DNA of 64,000 bases from JASHPR01 sp963778075. Its GTDB lineage: Bacteria > Actinomycetota > Actinomycetes > Streptosporangiales > Streptosporangiaceae. The position numbers and the translations under genes are program-made. Every line of letters begins with the position of its first letter. The first letter of the stretch is position 1. The stretch is from the NCBI GenBank assembly GCA_963778075.1, contig CAVZTJ010000015.1, positions 744,001 to 808,000 on the forward strand. The letters run 5' to 3'. Positions 25,443 through 33,917 of the stretch are shown here, in pieces. Under the pieces are notes generated by a model that saw only the letters and a list, made by a program, of their open reading frames with translations, was not told the DNA's origin and did no database searches.

Positions 25443-26131
25443 GCAGCCGTCCGGCCAGCGCCAGGGCCACCGTGCGGCGCAACCCGGAACGGGCAAGCTA
25501 CGGCGCCGCAGCCGTGCACGCGGTGCTGGACGCGACGCCGGTCTGCCACGTGGCCACGGTGCGGGCGGGACGTCCGGTGGTGCTGCCGATGGTGCACGCC
25601 CGCCGCGGAGACATGCTGGTGATGCACGGCTCGGTCGCCGCCGGGCTGTTCCGCGACATGCGGCGGTCCAGCCCGGTCTGCGTCACCGCGACCATATTTG
25701 ACGGGCTGGTTATCGCCCGGTCCGCCCGCAGCTACTCGGTGAACTACCGGTCGGCGACCGTGCACGGCGATGCCACCCTGGTCACCGATCCCGACGAAGT
25801 CATGCTCGGCATGCGGGCCCTGATCGAGCACGTCACTCCCGGCCGGTGGGAGCAGGTCCGCCTGCCCGAGCCTGACGAGCTGCGGGACACCGCGCTGTGG
25901 CAGGTTCCGATCGAGGAGGCCTCGGCCAAGGCCCGCAGCGGGACCACGCTCGACCCCGAGTCCGACTTCGGCTGGCCGGTCTGGGCCGGGCACATTCCCG
26001 CCCGCCTGGTCTTCGACGCGCCGGTCCCCGCCGATCACCTGCCGGTCAGCGTCGACCCGGCCGGCCGCGACGTGCTAGTGAATCCCGCCTTCGGGGACGT
26101 CAGCCCTGCGGCTTCAGGCCGTCCAGGATGA
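25439..26131 (+). CDS. Pyridoxamine 5'-phosphate oxidase-like FMN-binding protein (NimA-like)
   Basis: The 230-residue protein belongs to the split-barrel FMN-binding family related to nitroimidazole resistance proteins: DATPVCHVATVRAGRPVVLP, MVHARRGDMLVMHGS, PVCVTATIFDGLVIARSA, NYRSATVHGDATLV. The function may be FMN-, F420- or heme-dependent reduction; this cannot be decided here. GTG 25439 overlaps the previous stop, and the pair faces a MocR-type regulator, a common arrangement for B6-related genes. Its 3' end overlaps the convergent TetR gene by 32 bp. Confidence 0.87.
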   Translation: MSSRPASARATVRRNPERASYGAAAVHAVLDATPVCHVATVRAGRPVVLPMVHARRGDMLVMHGSVAAGLFRDMRRSSPVCVTATIFDGLVIARSARSYSVNYRSATVHGDATLVTDPDEVMLGMRALIEHVTPGRWEQVRLPEPDELRDTALWQVPIEEASAKARSGTTLDPESDFGWPVWAGHIPARLVFDAPVPADHLPVSVDPAGRDVLVNPAFGDVSPAASGRPG

Positions 26132-26828
26132 TGCCGATCAGCCGGTCACGCTGACCCGGGTCGGTCGGCGTGTGCTGGGCCGCGATGTTCACGGCATGCA
26201 CGAGCCTCATCAGGTCCCTGCCGTCGGCGTCGGGCCGCACCGCTCCCGCCTCCTTGGCACGGATGAGCAGCTCATCCGCCGCGCCGTAGATGACCGCGGA
26301 GCAGGCGGACAACAGTTCCGAGTCCTTGCCGAGCGTTTCCAGCAGCGCCGCGGTCAGGCTCCGCTTGGTGCTGCTGAACGCGGACAGCGCGCGCAGCCAT
26401 TCCGCCAGGGCCTCGCTGGGCGAATCGGACTTTAGCAACTCGTCTGCTTTCGCCCGCATCCCGTCGACCTGGTCGCGGTACACGGCCTCGAGCAGCGCCT
26501 GGCGGGTAGGGAAGTGCCGGTAGAGCGTCCCGATCCCGACACCGGCCCGGCGCGCGATCTCCTCGAGCGACGCGTCATCGGCTCCGTGCTCGGCAAACAC
26601 GGTGACCGCCGCGTCCAGCAGCCGCTGGTAGTTGCGCTGGGCGTCGGCGCGCATCGGACGCGGCAGGGTGGTGGCCCGGGAGGACGACCCCCCGGAACCC
26701 GCCGCGGAGGTGCTGGCCTGGGGGGACCACCCGCCGGAATCGTCCACAGCGGAGCTGGCCCGCGGAGACGGCTCCCCGGAACCCCCCGCGGTGTGCTCGA
26801 CGTCGGCGGGCACGCCGGTCTTGCTCAT
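26100..26828 (-). CDS. TetR family repressor of the adjacent MFS efflux gene
   Basis: After a low-complexity Ser/Gly-rich N-terminal extension of about 58 residues comes a standard TetR helix-turn-helix (RLLDAAVTVFAEHGADDASL, EEIARRAGVGIGTLYRHFP). A C-terminal ligand domain of the type with AFSSTKRSLTAALLETLG follows. It is divergent from a DHA2-type exporter with two near-identical palindromes between the genes. This makes it the likely repressor of the exporter and of itself. A start at MRADAQRNYQRLL (about 26654) would remove the whole extension and cannot be excluded. Confidence 0.9.
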   Translation of the reverse strand: MSKTGVPADVEHTAGGSGEPSPRASSAVDDSGGWSPQASTSAAGSGGSSSRATTLPRPMRADAQRNYQRLLDAAVTVFAEHGADDASLEEIARRAGVGIGTLYRHFPTRQALLEAVYRDQVDGMRAKADELLKSDSPSEALAEWLRALSAFSSTKRSLTAALLETLGKDSELLSACSAVIYGAADELLIRAKEAGAVRPDADGRDLMRLVHAVNIAAQHTPTDPGQRDRLIGIILDGLKPQG

Positions 26829-26880
26829 CGGCTCTCACCTGACGCGCTCATCAGTTATCACCTTAATCGACTTGCCAAAG

Positions 26881-26919
26881 CGGAGGGTGCCTCCGTATAG
26901 TTATCGGAGGCTGCCTCCA
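26881..26919. promoter_or_regulatory. Double TetR-type operator overlapping a -10 element
   Basis: Two palindromes, GGAGGGTGCCTCC (26882-26894) and GGAGGCTGCCTCC (26906-26918), differ by one base in the centre and are 24 bp apart. TATAGT lies between them (26896-26901) and can be the -10 of the exporter or regulator promoter. Occupancy by the adjacent TetR protein would block it. Confidence 0.75.
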
Positions 26920-26966
26920 CTTACATGGTAGCCAACTCAGAGGGCCCGCGGATATTCCTTCCCGTC

Positions 26967-27030
26967 GCCCACCCACCTCCCCGGCCCCCCACCCACCTCC
27001 CCGGCTCCCCCCACCTCCCCGGCCCACTCC
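26967..27030 (+). repeat. C-rich tandem repeat in the leader of the MFS gene
   Basis: Three imperfect units of about 17-20 bp share CCCACCTCCCCGGC. They lie in the 5' untranslated region between the operator and the start codon and contain almost no G except in CGG. Such a leader would be largely unstructured. No further function is evident. Confidence 0.7.
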
Positions 27031-27049
27031 ATCTCTCCGAAAGGCTTTC

Positions 27050-28474
27050 ATGTCGACTTCGTCGATAGCGCAGGTCACGACCGGCGGTCGCCAGCGCACC
27101 GCGCGCAGGCCCGACCGCAGGGCAATCGCCCTGGCGATCGTGCTCGGCGCCCAGCTCATGATCATCCTCGACATGACCGTGGTGAACATCGCGCTGCCGA
27201 GCATCGCCCGCGGGCTGCACTTCTCCGAGCCCAGCCTGTCCTGGGTGCTGAACGCGTACACGCTGACCTTTGGCGGCCTGCTGCTGCTTGGCGGGCGGGC
27301 CGGCGACATCCTGGGCCGGCGGCGCGTGTTCATCGCAGGCATCGTGCTGTTCACCGCCGCATCGCTGGCCGGCGGCCTGGCTACGTCGGCACCCTGGCTG
27401 CTCGCCGCGCGCGCCGTGCAGGGCGTCGGCGGCGCGATCGCCTCGCCGGCCGTGCTCGCGCTGGTAACGGCCAGTTTCTCCGAGGGCAGGGAACGAACCC
27501 GCGCGCTCAGCATCTATACCGCCGTCGCCATGGGTGGCGGGTCGCTCGGCCTGGTGCTCGGCGGCGTGATCACCGAGTGGGTTTCCTGGCGCTGGGTGCT
27601 GTTCATCAACGTGCCGATCGGCATCCTCGTGGCCCTGACGGCGCCGCTCTTCCTGCCTGAGTCCGAGCGCCAGCCCGGCCGGTTCGACCTGGCCGGCGCG
27701 CTCACCTCGACCGTGGGGATGGCCTCCCTGGTGTACGCGTTCATCGAGGCCGCGTCGCACGGCTGGGGCAACCACATGACCATGGTGGCCTTCGCCGCCG
27801 CGGTCGTCCTGCTGGCGCTGTTCCTGGTCAACGAGACCCGGGTTGCTCAGCCGATCACCCCGTTGCGGCTGTTTGCCGACCGTGGCCGGGCCGGCTCGTA
27901 TGTCACCCGGCTGCTGCTCGTGGCCGGCATGTTCGGGATGTTCTACTTCCTGACGCAGTTCGTGCAGGATGAGCTCGGGTTCAGCCCGCTGCGGGCCGGC
28001 GCCTCGTTCCTGCCCATGACCGGGGCGCTGTTCGCCGTGTCCCGGCTCTCGCCGCGCCTGATGGGCCGGTTCGGCGGCAAGCCTCTGATGGTGGCCGGGC
28101 TGATCCCCGCAGTCGTGGGCATGGCCTGGCTGTCCCGGATTTCGCCAGGATCCGACTACCTGTCCGGGGTCCTCGGTCCGATGCTGCTGCTCGGGGCCGG
28201 GATGGGGGTGGCGTTCGTGCCGCTCACGATGGCCTCGCTGGCCGGCGTGCGGCCGCAGGAGTCCGGTGCCGCATCGAGCATGGTGAACGTGACCCAACAG
28301 GTCGGCGGCTCCCTCGGGCTGGCGATCCTGGTCACGGCCTACAGTACGGCGATCCGGCATCAGACCGTCGTGCACGCCATGGCCAGCGCCTTTACCCTGG
28401 CCGCGGTCTTCGACGTGATCGCGCTCCTGATTGTCGTGGTGATCATCCGCGACCGCGCTCCGCAAGCCGACTGA
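27050..28474 (+). CDS. MFS drug/multi-compound exporter, DHA2 (EmrB/QacA) family
   Basis: The protein of 474 residues has about 14 membrane helices. Motifs are LDMTVVNIALPSIARGL in TM1, the loop GGRAGDILGRRRVFIAG, RAVQGVGGAIASPAVLAL, and motif C in TM5 GGGSLGLVLGGVITEW. These mark a proton-driven exporter of the EmrB/QacA group; the substrate is unknown. It is divergent from a TetR repressor with a double operator. ATG 27050 follows GAAAGG. It ends 4 bp before the convergent gene. Confidence 0.93.
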   Translation: MSTSSIAQVTTGGRQRTARRPDRRAIALAIVLGAQLMIILDMTVVNIALPSIARGLHFSEPSLSWVLNAYTLTFGGLLLLGGRAGDILGRRRVFIAGIVLFTAASLAGGLATSAPWLLAARAVQGVGGAIASPAVLALVTASFSEGRERTRALSIYTAVAMGGGSLGLVLGGVITEWVSWRWVLFINVPIGILVALTAPLFLPESERQPGRFDLAGALTSTVGMASLVYAFIEAASHGWGNHMTMVAFAAAVVLLALFLVNETRVAQPITPLRLFADRGRAGSYVTRLLLVAGMFGMFYFLTQFVQDELGFSPLRAGASFLPMTGALFAVSRLSPRLMGRFGGKPLMVAGLIPAVVGMAWLSRISPGSDYLSGVLGPMLLLGAGMGVAFVPLTMASLAGVRPQESGAASSMVNVTQQVGGSLGLAILVTAYSTAIRHQTVVHAMASAFTLAAVFDVIALLIVVVIIRDRAPQAD

Positions 28475-28478
28475 GCGG

Positions 28479-29681
28479 TCACCAGCGGAATCCGGCCACC
28501 ATCACGTGGCCGTGTGTGGCCGCTGCGGGATTGAAGTAGGACAGGACCAGCTGGGCCCGCGTGCTGAGCTCCGGGTGCCCAATGATCGCGCGGCAGAAGT
28601 TGGCGTAACCGGCCGCCGCCCGGCACGGCACCCGCCCGGACGTGACCCGCTTCCAGGGGCCAGCGGGCGACGCCGACCCGTACACGGCGAAGGCGCCGTC
28701 GATGTTGGTCTGCGCTACGAGGACGTAGCCGCGGCCGACCGCGGCGAAGCTGGCCACGCTCACCCCGGACGGGCTGGGCCCGGCGATGACCCCGGTCACC
28801 GCGGCAGCATCCGGGGTCCAGGTGCCCGCCGGGCGGCCGGCCAGCCACCGGTAGCTGAGCGGGTTGCTCCACGCTGCCGGGCTGGCCGGCACCCGCGCCT
28901 CGATGATCGTCCCGGTGCACCGGCCGGCTTTCCGGCCGGTGCACGTGGGCCCGTACAGGTACAGGTAGCGGCCGGAGAAGACCGGCGAGCCGAGCGGTGC
29001 GCCGGCGAACACCGTCACGTCGTCGCTGAGCGCGCCGGTTGCCGGATCGTACTCGGCCAATCCGAAGCCCTCGCGCACGAAGCCCCCGGTCCCGCCCAGC
29101 ACGCAGTAGTTGTCGAACGTGATCAGCAGGTCGGGCGCTGACGGAACCCTGGTGACACCGCTGACCCACGACGCGGCGTAGCTGCCATCGAGCCCGCACG
29201 GCGACCCGCCCGGCATGACCAGGCCCGCCGGCTGCGCGAGGAACTGCGCGGGCGCGGCGCCAGCGCGTGTGGCGCGCCGGCCGGGATCGGCGGGCGTGGC
29301 CACCTCGGTGAGCTCGCCGGGAGCGCGGCCCGCCGATCCCGGCGAGCTCACGGCAGCGGTCGAGCCCTCGATGAACCGCTGCAGGCTCCAGCTTGACCGG
29401 CCGTCCCGGTCCGTTTTCCTGATGTAGACCGGCGTATCGCAGAACAGCCACAGGCTGCGGGCCGGATCGCTGGGCAGCGGCGAGCTGTAGCCGCAGTCGC
29501 CGGCCATGCTGACCTGCCCGGAACGCTCGAGGCTGGACAGCACTGGCGTGGGCCGCAGCGCGCCCGGCGTCTTCGGCACGGCCACCAGCAGCACGACGAA
29601 GATCGCCAGGACGATGCCGGGGCCCAGACGGCGGAGCGTCCGTGCTCGGTGCGGCGCCGTCACAGATCGGATTTTATCCAT
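28479..29681 (-). CDS. Exported protein with DUF4185/propeller-like repeats
   Basis: An N-terminal basic region and hydrophobic segment (LGPGIVLAIFVVLLVAVP) indicate a signal anchor. The rest, about 360 residues, shows repeated beta-type motifs, e.g. SLWLFCDTPVYIRKTD, DLLITFDNYCVLGG, YLYLYGPTCTG and ELSTRAQLVLSYFNPAA, like DUF4185 five-bladed propellers in exported actinobacterial proteins. Cysteines are frequent and may form disulfides outside the cell. ATG 29681 is chosen because it puts the hydrophobic segment about 20 residues in; the frame stays open to 29747. Confidence 0.7.
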   Translation of the reverse strand: MDKIRSVTAPHRARTLRRLGPGIVLAIFVVLLVAVPKTPGALRPTPVLSSLERSGQVSMAGDCGYSSPLPSDPARSLWLFCDTPVYIRKTDRDGRSSWSLQRFIEGSTAAVSSPGSAGRAPGELTEVATPADPGRRATRAGAAPAQFLAQPAGLVMPGGSPCGLDGSYAASWVSGVTRVPSAPDLLITFDNYCVLGGTGGFVREGFGLAEYDPATGALSDDVTVFAGAPLGSPVFSGRYLYLYGPTCTGRKAGRCTGTIIEARVPASPAAWSNPLSYRWLAGRPAGTWTPDAAAVTGVIAGPSPSGVSVASFAAVGRGYVLVAQTNIDGAFAVYGSASPAGPWKRVTSGRVPCRAAAGYANFCRAIIGHPELSTRAQLVLSYFNPAAATHGHVMVAGFRW

Positions 29682-29972
29682 TTCGCCGCGATTGCGGTCC
29701 AGTGTCCCGCTGGAACCGCCGGGCACTCCTCGCCCGAGGGATGCCACGGACCAGGGCCGCTCCTCGCCCGACGGGTGTCACAGGCCCACACCCCTCCTCG
29801 TCTGAGAAGGGCGAGCCCGCGGGGATACCCTCGAGCCAGCTAGCGTGGCGGGATGGCTGCCGTTCCCGGCGCAGACCGTCGCCGCGAAGGAGAAGCAGCA
29901 GCTCCGAGGCGGCGCGGCCGAGCTGGCGGCAGGGGTTCCGCGGCGGGCCAAGAGCGTAACCGGGAGGGGGCA

Positions 29973-30893
29973 GTGACCACAGCCGACGTGTACCAGCAGC
30001 TACGGCCGCTGATATTCGCGATCGCCTACCGGATGATCGGCAGCGTCAGCGAGGCGGAGGACATCGTGCAGGAAGCTTTCCTGCGTTACCACCGCGCGTC
30101 GTCGGCAGCGGGAATCGAGTCCCCGAAGGCGTTCCTGTCCGCGGTGACCACCCGGCTGTGCATCGACTACCTGCGCTCGGCGCGCGCCCGCCGCGAGGCG
30201 TATATCGGCGAGTGGCTGCCCGAGCCCCTGCTGACCGGCGACCCGGACGGCCCGCCGGGCCCGGCGGAGCTTGCCGAGCAGGCCGACTCGCTGTCCATGG
30301 CGTTCCTGCTGGTGCTGGAGCGGCTGTCGCCGGTGGAGCGGGCCGTGTTCCTGCTGCACGACGTGTTCGGCTACGGCTACGACGAGGTCGCGGCCATCGT
30401 CGGCAAGAGCGCGGACAACTGCCGTCAGCTCGCGCTGCGGGCCAGGCGGCACGTGGCCCAAGGCAAGCCGCGCTTCGAGACCTCCCTGGTCAAGCGCGAG
30501 GAGCTAGCGGCCCGGTTCTTTGCCGCCGTCGGCGGAGGTGACATCGACGGCCTGGTCAGCCTGCTCGCCGAAGACGCCGTGGTGTACGGGGACAGCGGTG
30601 GCGCCAGGCCATCGTGGCCTCGCCCGATCGCCGGGCGCGACCACGTCTGCCGGCTCCTGGCTGGCCTGATCGACCAGATCCGCCAGGTCGGCATCGTGAT
30701 CCGGCCGGCCGAGATCAACGGGCAGCCCGGGGCGATGTTCCTTGACCCGGCCGGCCGACTGGTCAACGTGTTCGTGCTGGACATCGCCGACGGGCGCATA
30801 CAGACGATTCGCTCCGTCATCAATCCGCACAAGCTGCGCCACCTCGCGCCGCTCGCCAGCCTGGACGACCTCCGCCGCCAGCTGCACGGGTGA
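29973..30893 (+). CDS. RNA polymerase sigma factor, SigJ-type ECF (ECF41-like)
   Basis: Region 2 is visible at the start (LRPLIFAIAYRMIGSVSEAE, DIVQEAFLRYHRAS, AVTTRLCIDYLRSARARRE). Region 4 follows at about residues 115-165 (LSPVERAVFLLHDVFGYGY, DEVAAIVGKSADNCRQLA). A C-terminal SnoaL-like domain (AARFFAAVGGGDIDGLVSLL to RSVINPHKLRHL) replaces a separate anti-sigma factor, as in ECF41/SigJ. GTG 29973 is preferred over an ATG at 29853 because GGAGGGGG lies just before it. No cognate partner gene is adjacent. The SnoaL-like domain usually controls its own sigma activity. Confidence 0.92.
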   Translation: MTTADVYQQLRPLIFAIAYRMIGSVSEAEDIVQEAFLRYHRASSAAGIESPKAFLSAVTTRLCIDYLRSARARREAYIGEWLPEPLLTGDPDGPPGPAELAEQADSLSMAFLLVLERLSPVERAVFLLHDVFGYGYDEVAAIVGKSADNCRQLALRARRHVAQGKPRFETSLVKREELAARFFAAVGGGDIDGLVSLLAEDAVVYGDSGGARPSWPRPIAGRDHVCRLLAGLIDQIRQVGIVIRPAEINGQPGAMFLDPAGRLVNVFVLDIADGRIQTIRSVINPHKLRHLAPLASLDDLRRQLHG

Positions 30894-30951
30894 TGTGATC
30901 TACCAGACATTTTTCCGGGCATGTGCGCAAGGCCTTTCGTGTTGCTAGCGA

Positions 30952-31191
30952 ATGGCTTTCAGGAAATCAATTAGGAAAGCCCGACGAGCCGCCCTGGGTA
31001 TTTGCGCGATCCTGACGCGGACGGCTGGGCAACGGCTCGGGCACGCCGTCCTGGGGATCGTGGGGCTATGGTCGCTGATCGCGGCCCTCGCCTTCTCCGG
31101 ATCGCTGCTGACCTGGCTGGTGTTCGCAGACGCGATCGCGCTTGGCGTGATCGCCCTCGGTGACCTGACCGCTCACGAGGTCACAACCTAG
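30952..31191 (+). CDS. Small putative membrane protein
   Basis: The 79-residue frame begins with basic residues and has two hydrophobic stretches (VLGIVGLWSLIAALAF, LLTWLVFADAIALGVIAL). It resembles SPW-repeat-type or other small membrane proteins but no family is recognised. It lies 58 bp after the sigma factor gene and before a strong terminator, so it may be the end of that transcript. No clear ribosome site is seen, so the gene is moderately supported. Confidence 0.45.
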   Translation: MAFRKSIRKARRAALGICAILTRTAGQRLGHAVLGIVGLWSLIAALAFSGSLLTWLVFADAIALGVIALGDLTAHEVTT

Positions 31192-31260
31192 AGCGTGGTG
31201 CACCGTCTGGTCGTCACCCCGGAAAATGCGGCCGACCGGATTGCCGCCTGACACAGTCTT

Positions 31261-31298
31261 AAGAATGGGCCGGCCCTCGCGGGGACCGGCCCATTCTT
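31261..31298. terminator. Bidirectional hairpin terminator
   Basis: A perfect 13-bp inverted repeat (AAGAATGGGCCGG and complement) encloses a 12-nt loop. On the minus strand it starts directly after the stop of the DUF35 gene and on the plus strand it ends the sigma factor transcript. The A/T-rich ends of the stem give short U-rich tails on both strands. Confidence 0.85.
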
Positions 31299-31299
31299 G

Positions 31300-31707
31300 T
31301 TATTGCGGCTCGAATATCGGGACGCTGAGGTCGACGTGGTCTTCCCAGGTGACGCTGACGCGCTGGTTCACTTGCAGCGTTTCCGGGTCGGCCGCTATCT
31401 CGGCGAGCATGCGGAAACCCTCGTCCAGGTCGATGAGACCGACGACGTAAGGGATGCGAGCGCGGAAAAACGGGTGGCCGTGCTGCCGGATCACGGTGAA
31501 CGTGTACACGGTCCCGGCGCCGGCTGAGTCCCGCCGCTCCAGGTCGCCGCTGGTGCAGCACGTGCAGTGGCGGCGGGGGTGGAAGACCACCTGGCCGCAC
31601 GCCTGGCAGACCTGGTAGGTCAGCCGGTGCTCGGCGGTCGCCGCCCAGAACGGCGCCGTGTCCGGCTCGGGGAACAACGGCAGCGGGCGCTCGGGCTGCT
31701 CTGGCAT
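31300..31707 (-). CDS. DUF35 OB-fold/zinc-ribbon acyl-CoA-associated protein (ChsH2-like)
   Basis: The 135-residue protein has a rubredoxin-like zinc ribbon (CQACGQVVFHPRRHCTCC: two Cys pairs) and a C-terminal OB fold (AGTVYTFTVIRQHGHPFF, IPYVVGLIDLDEG). DUF35 proteins pair with thiolase-fold or aldolase enzymes; in steroid side-chain degradation the DUF35 part of ChsH2 binds the aldolase Ltp2. The gene follows the thiolase-like gene by 6 bp, which supports a complex of the two products. Confidence 0.88.
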   Translation of the reverse strand: MPEQPERPLPLFPEPDTAPFWAATAEHRLTYQVCQACGQVVFHPRRHCTCCTSGDLERRDSAGAGTVYTFTVIRQHGHPFFRARIPYVVGLIDLDEGFRMLAEIAADPETLQVNQRVSVTWEDHVDLSVPIFEPQ

Positions 31708-31713
31708 CGCTGC

Positions 31714-32901
31714 TTACTCCGTTCCGAGGACGATCGTGGCGGCCGCGTGCCTGGTGCCGAGCATCCCGCCGTTGCCGTGCGCGACGGCCAGGCGGGCGCC
31801 GGGCACCTGAGACGTTGACTCGCCGCGCAACTGGCGGGTGGCCTCGATCAGCAGGAAGATCCCGCGCATGCCCGGGTGGTTGGACGACAGGCCCCCGCCG
31901 TCGGTGTTGAGCGCGGGCGCGCCGGGCCGGTCGAACCCCAGCCGCCCGCCGGCGACGAACGCCCCGCCCTCGCCCTTCTTCGCGAAGCCGAGATCCTCGA
32001 GGATGGCCAGCACGGTGATCGTGAACGAGTCGTAGATCATCGCGATGTCGATTTCCTCGGGACGGATGCCCGCCTGGCCGAACGCCTCGGGCCCGGACCG
32101 GGCCGCCGCCGTGGTGGTGAGGTCGGCGCCGCTGGCCGGGTAGCCGACGGCCTCGCCGGTGCCGAGAATCCAGGCAGGCCGGGTGCGCAGGCCGGCCGCG
32201 ACGGCCCGGGACACGATCACGACTGCGCCGCCGCCGTCTGAGACGATGCAGCACTCGAGCAGGTGCAGCGGGTCGGCGATCAGCCGCGAGCCGAGCACAT
32301 CGTCGACGGTGATCTCACGAACGTTCCTGATGCCGATGTCGGCCAGCCCGGCCACCGCCTGCGGGTTGCGCATGGCGTGCCTGCGGGTGGTGACCGAGAT
32401 CTCGGCAAGCTGCTCGGGCGTGGTTCCGTACAGCACCATGTGGCGTCTGGCCACCATCGCGTAGTTGCCGATGAGGGTCAGCCCGTAGGGCCGTTCCATG
32501 TTCGCGGCGGGCTGTGCCTCGGAGCCGAAGCGGGCGCCGGTGCCGATCGCGCGGGACTCGCTGTGCGCATTGGAGCCATAGGTGAGCAGGGCGACGTTCG
32601 CCTTGCCCGCCGCGATGTCCCTGGCCGCGTGCGCGGCCTGGAACTCGTACGAGCTCCCGCCGACCGCCGTGGTGTCCACGACCCTCGGGGTGATGCCGAG
32701 GTACTCGGCGATCGTGAGGCCCTGCATCCGGCCGGCCTCGCTGGCGTCGTAGATGGCATCCACGTCCGCCCAGGATAGGCCCGCGTCCTCCAGCGCTCGC
32801 GCCGCGCACTCGGCCTTGATCTGCAGCGGGCTCATGCCCCCGGCGACGCGCTTTTCGAACTCGTGGATGCCGGCGATCGCCGCGGCCGGTTCTGCCATCA
32901 C
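31714..32901 (-). CDS. Thiolase-fold enzyme, SCP2/Ltp2-like, probable CoA-aldolase
   Basis: This 395-residue thiolase-fold protein has the SCP2-thiolase/Ltp2 pattern (AIAGIHEFEKR, VDAIYDASE, CCIVSDGGGAVVIVS, IYDSFTITVLAILEDLGF, NTDGGGLSSNHPGMRGI, AHGNGGMLGTRHA). The position of the thiolase nucleophile Cys is Ser in TTAVGGSSYEFQAAH, so a normal thiolytic reaction is unlikely. Ltp2 proteins cleave a hydroxyacyl-CoA by retro-aldol reaction and need a DUF35 partner, which is encoded directly downstream. Its stop overlaps the hydratase gene start by 4 bp. The substrate is unknown. Confidence 0.85.
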   Translation of the reverse strand: MMAEPAAAIAGIHEFEKRVAGGMSPLQIKAECAARALEDAGLSWADVDAIYDASEAGRMQGLTIAEYLGITPRVVDTTAVGGSSYEFQAAHAARDIAAGKANVALLTYGSNAHSESRAIGTGARFGSEAQPAANMERPYGLTLIGNYAMVARRHMVLYGTTPEQLAEISVTTRRHAMRNPQAVAGLADIGIRNVREITVDDVLGSRLIADPLHLLECCIVSDGGGAVVIVSRAVAAGLRTRPAWILGTGEAVGYPASGADLTTTAAARSGPEAFGQAGIRPEEIDIAMIYDSFTITVLAILEDLGFAKKGEGGAFVAGGRLGFDRPGAPALNTDGGGLSSNHPGMRGIFLLIEATRQLRGESTSQVPGARLAVAHGNGGMLGTRHAAATIVLGTE

Positions 32902-33770
32902 GCCTCGTCTCTTGGCGGCAGGAACTCGATCCGGCCACGGTCGATGACCACGGCCCCGTCCTCGGCCGCGGTCTGGAATCGGGCGGTGCTGCCCCCGTCC
33001 TCAGGCAGCCAGACGGACACTACCAGCGTGTCGCCGGGCAGCACCGGCCGCGTGAACCGCCCGGACATCGACCGGAACCTAGCTGGGTCCGAACCGCACA
33101 GCGTGTGCAGCAGGGCCCGCCCGGTGACCCCGTAGGTGCACAGGCCGTGCAGGATCGGCCGGCTGAAGCCGCCCCTGGCCGCGAACGCCGGGTCCGCGTG
33201 CAGCGGGTTCCGGTCACCGGACAGGCGGTACAGCAGCGCCTGCTCCGGCCTGGTCGGCTGGAGCATCCGATGGTCGGGCTCGCCGGTCGGCCGCCGCCAG
33301 CCGTTGGTCGGCCCGCGGTCGCCGCCGAAACCGCCCTCGCCCCTGATGAAAACGCCGCTTCGCGACGTCACCAGCTTGGCGCCGGTTGCCGCGTCGGTGG
33401 CCACGCTCTCGCTGGCCACGAGGGCGCCAGAGATCTTGTCGTAGATGCCGGTCACCGTGGAGACGATGTTCGCGGTGCCCGCGACCGGCAGCGGCTGGTG
33501 CAGCTCAACCGCCTGCTCGGCGTGCACCAGCATCGCCCGGTCGAAGCTGCCGAGCTTGCGTGCGGACTGTGGCTGCGCCACCAGAATCCCGAAGGTCGGC
33601 AGCACCTGCTGCCGGACGCCTTCGCTGTTCTCGGTTGTGAACTCCAGTTCCTGGAGCGGGTCTCCGAGGCCGGCCCCAACCCCGACCGCGTACAGCAGCG
33701 CGTCGGTCGATGTCCACGAGCGTTGCTGTGGCTCGGTTGGCACGCCAACGAGGCTGTGGTCGAGAGCCAT
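32898..33770 (-). CDS. MaoC-type enoyl-CoA hydratase with two hotdog domains
   Basis: The 290-residue protein has an N-terminal degenerate hotdog (DALLYAVGVGAGLGDPLQEL, LPTFGILVAQP) and a C-terminal catalytic hotdog with hydratase-2 motif YRLSGDRNPLHADPAFA and FSRPILHGLCTYG. It is like peroxisomal MFE-2 hydratase 2, and adds water to trans-2-enoyl-CoA giving the 3R-hydroxy product. First gene of the minus-strand trio with the thiolase fold and DUF35 genes. The 15-bp palindrome at 33817-33831 lies 47 bp upstream of its ATG and is likely its operator. Confidence 0.92.
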   Translation of the reverse strand: MALDHSLVGVPTEPQQRSWTSTDALLYAVGVGAGLGDPLQELEFTTENSEGVRQQVLPTFGILVAQPQSARKLGSFDRAMLVHAEQAVELHQPLPVAGTANIVSTVTGIYDKISGALVASESVATDAATGAKLVTSRSGVFIRGEGGFGGDRGPTNGWRRPTGEPDHRMLQPTRPEQALLYRLSGDRNPLHADPAFAARGGFSRPILHGLCTYGVTGRALLHTLCGSDPARFRSMSGRFTRPVLPGDTLVVSVWLPEDGGSTARFQTAAEDGAVVIDRGRIEFLPPRDEA

Positions 33771-33816
33771 CCTGACCTCCGTGTCGCGGAACCCTGGTGC
33801 CGCTTTCCGCCGGTAC

Positions 33817-33831
33817 TAGAATTTCGTTCCA
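33817..33831. promoter_or_regulatory. Acyl-CoA regulon palindrome, site 1
   Basis: TAGAATTTCGTTCCA is an imperfect palindrome of type TAGAA-N5-TTCYA. It lies between the divergent hydratase trio and the SDR gene. Near-identical sequences are at 40411 and 41366 upstream of other genes of the same pathway region. The TetR protein encoded at 40483-41253 is the likely ligand, by inference. Confidence 0.65.
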
Positions 33832-33917
33832 AAAATAGTGTTCGGAGGTAGCTGCGCCATGTCAACCTGGCCTGGAAGGTGGCGAGCAGCAGCGACCGGG
33901 CCGAGGGAGTGATCGAC

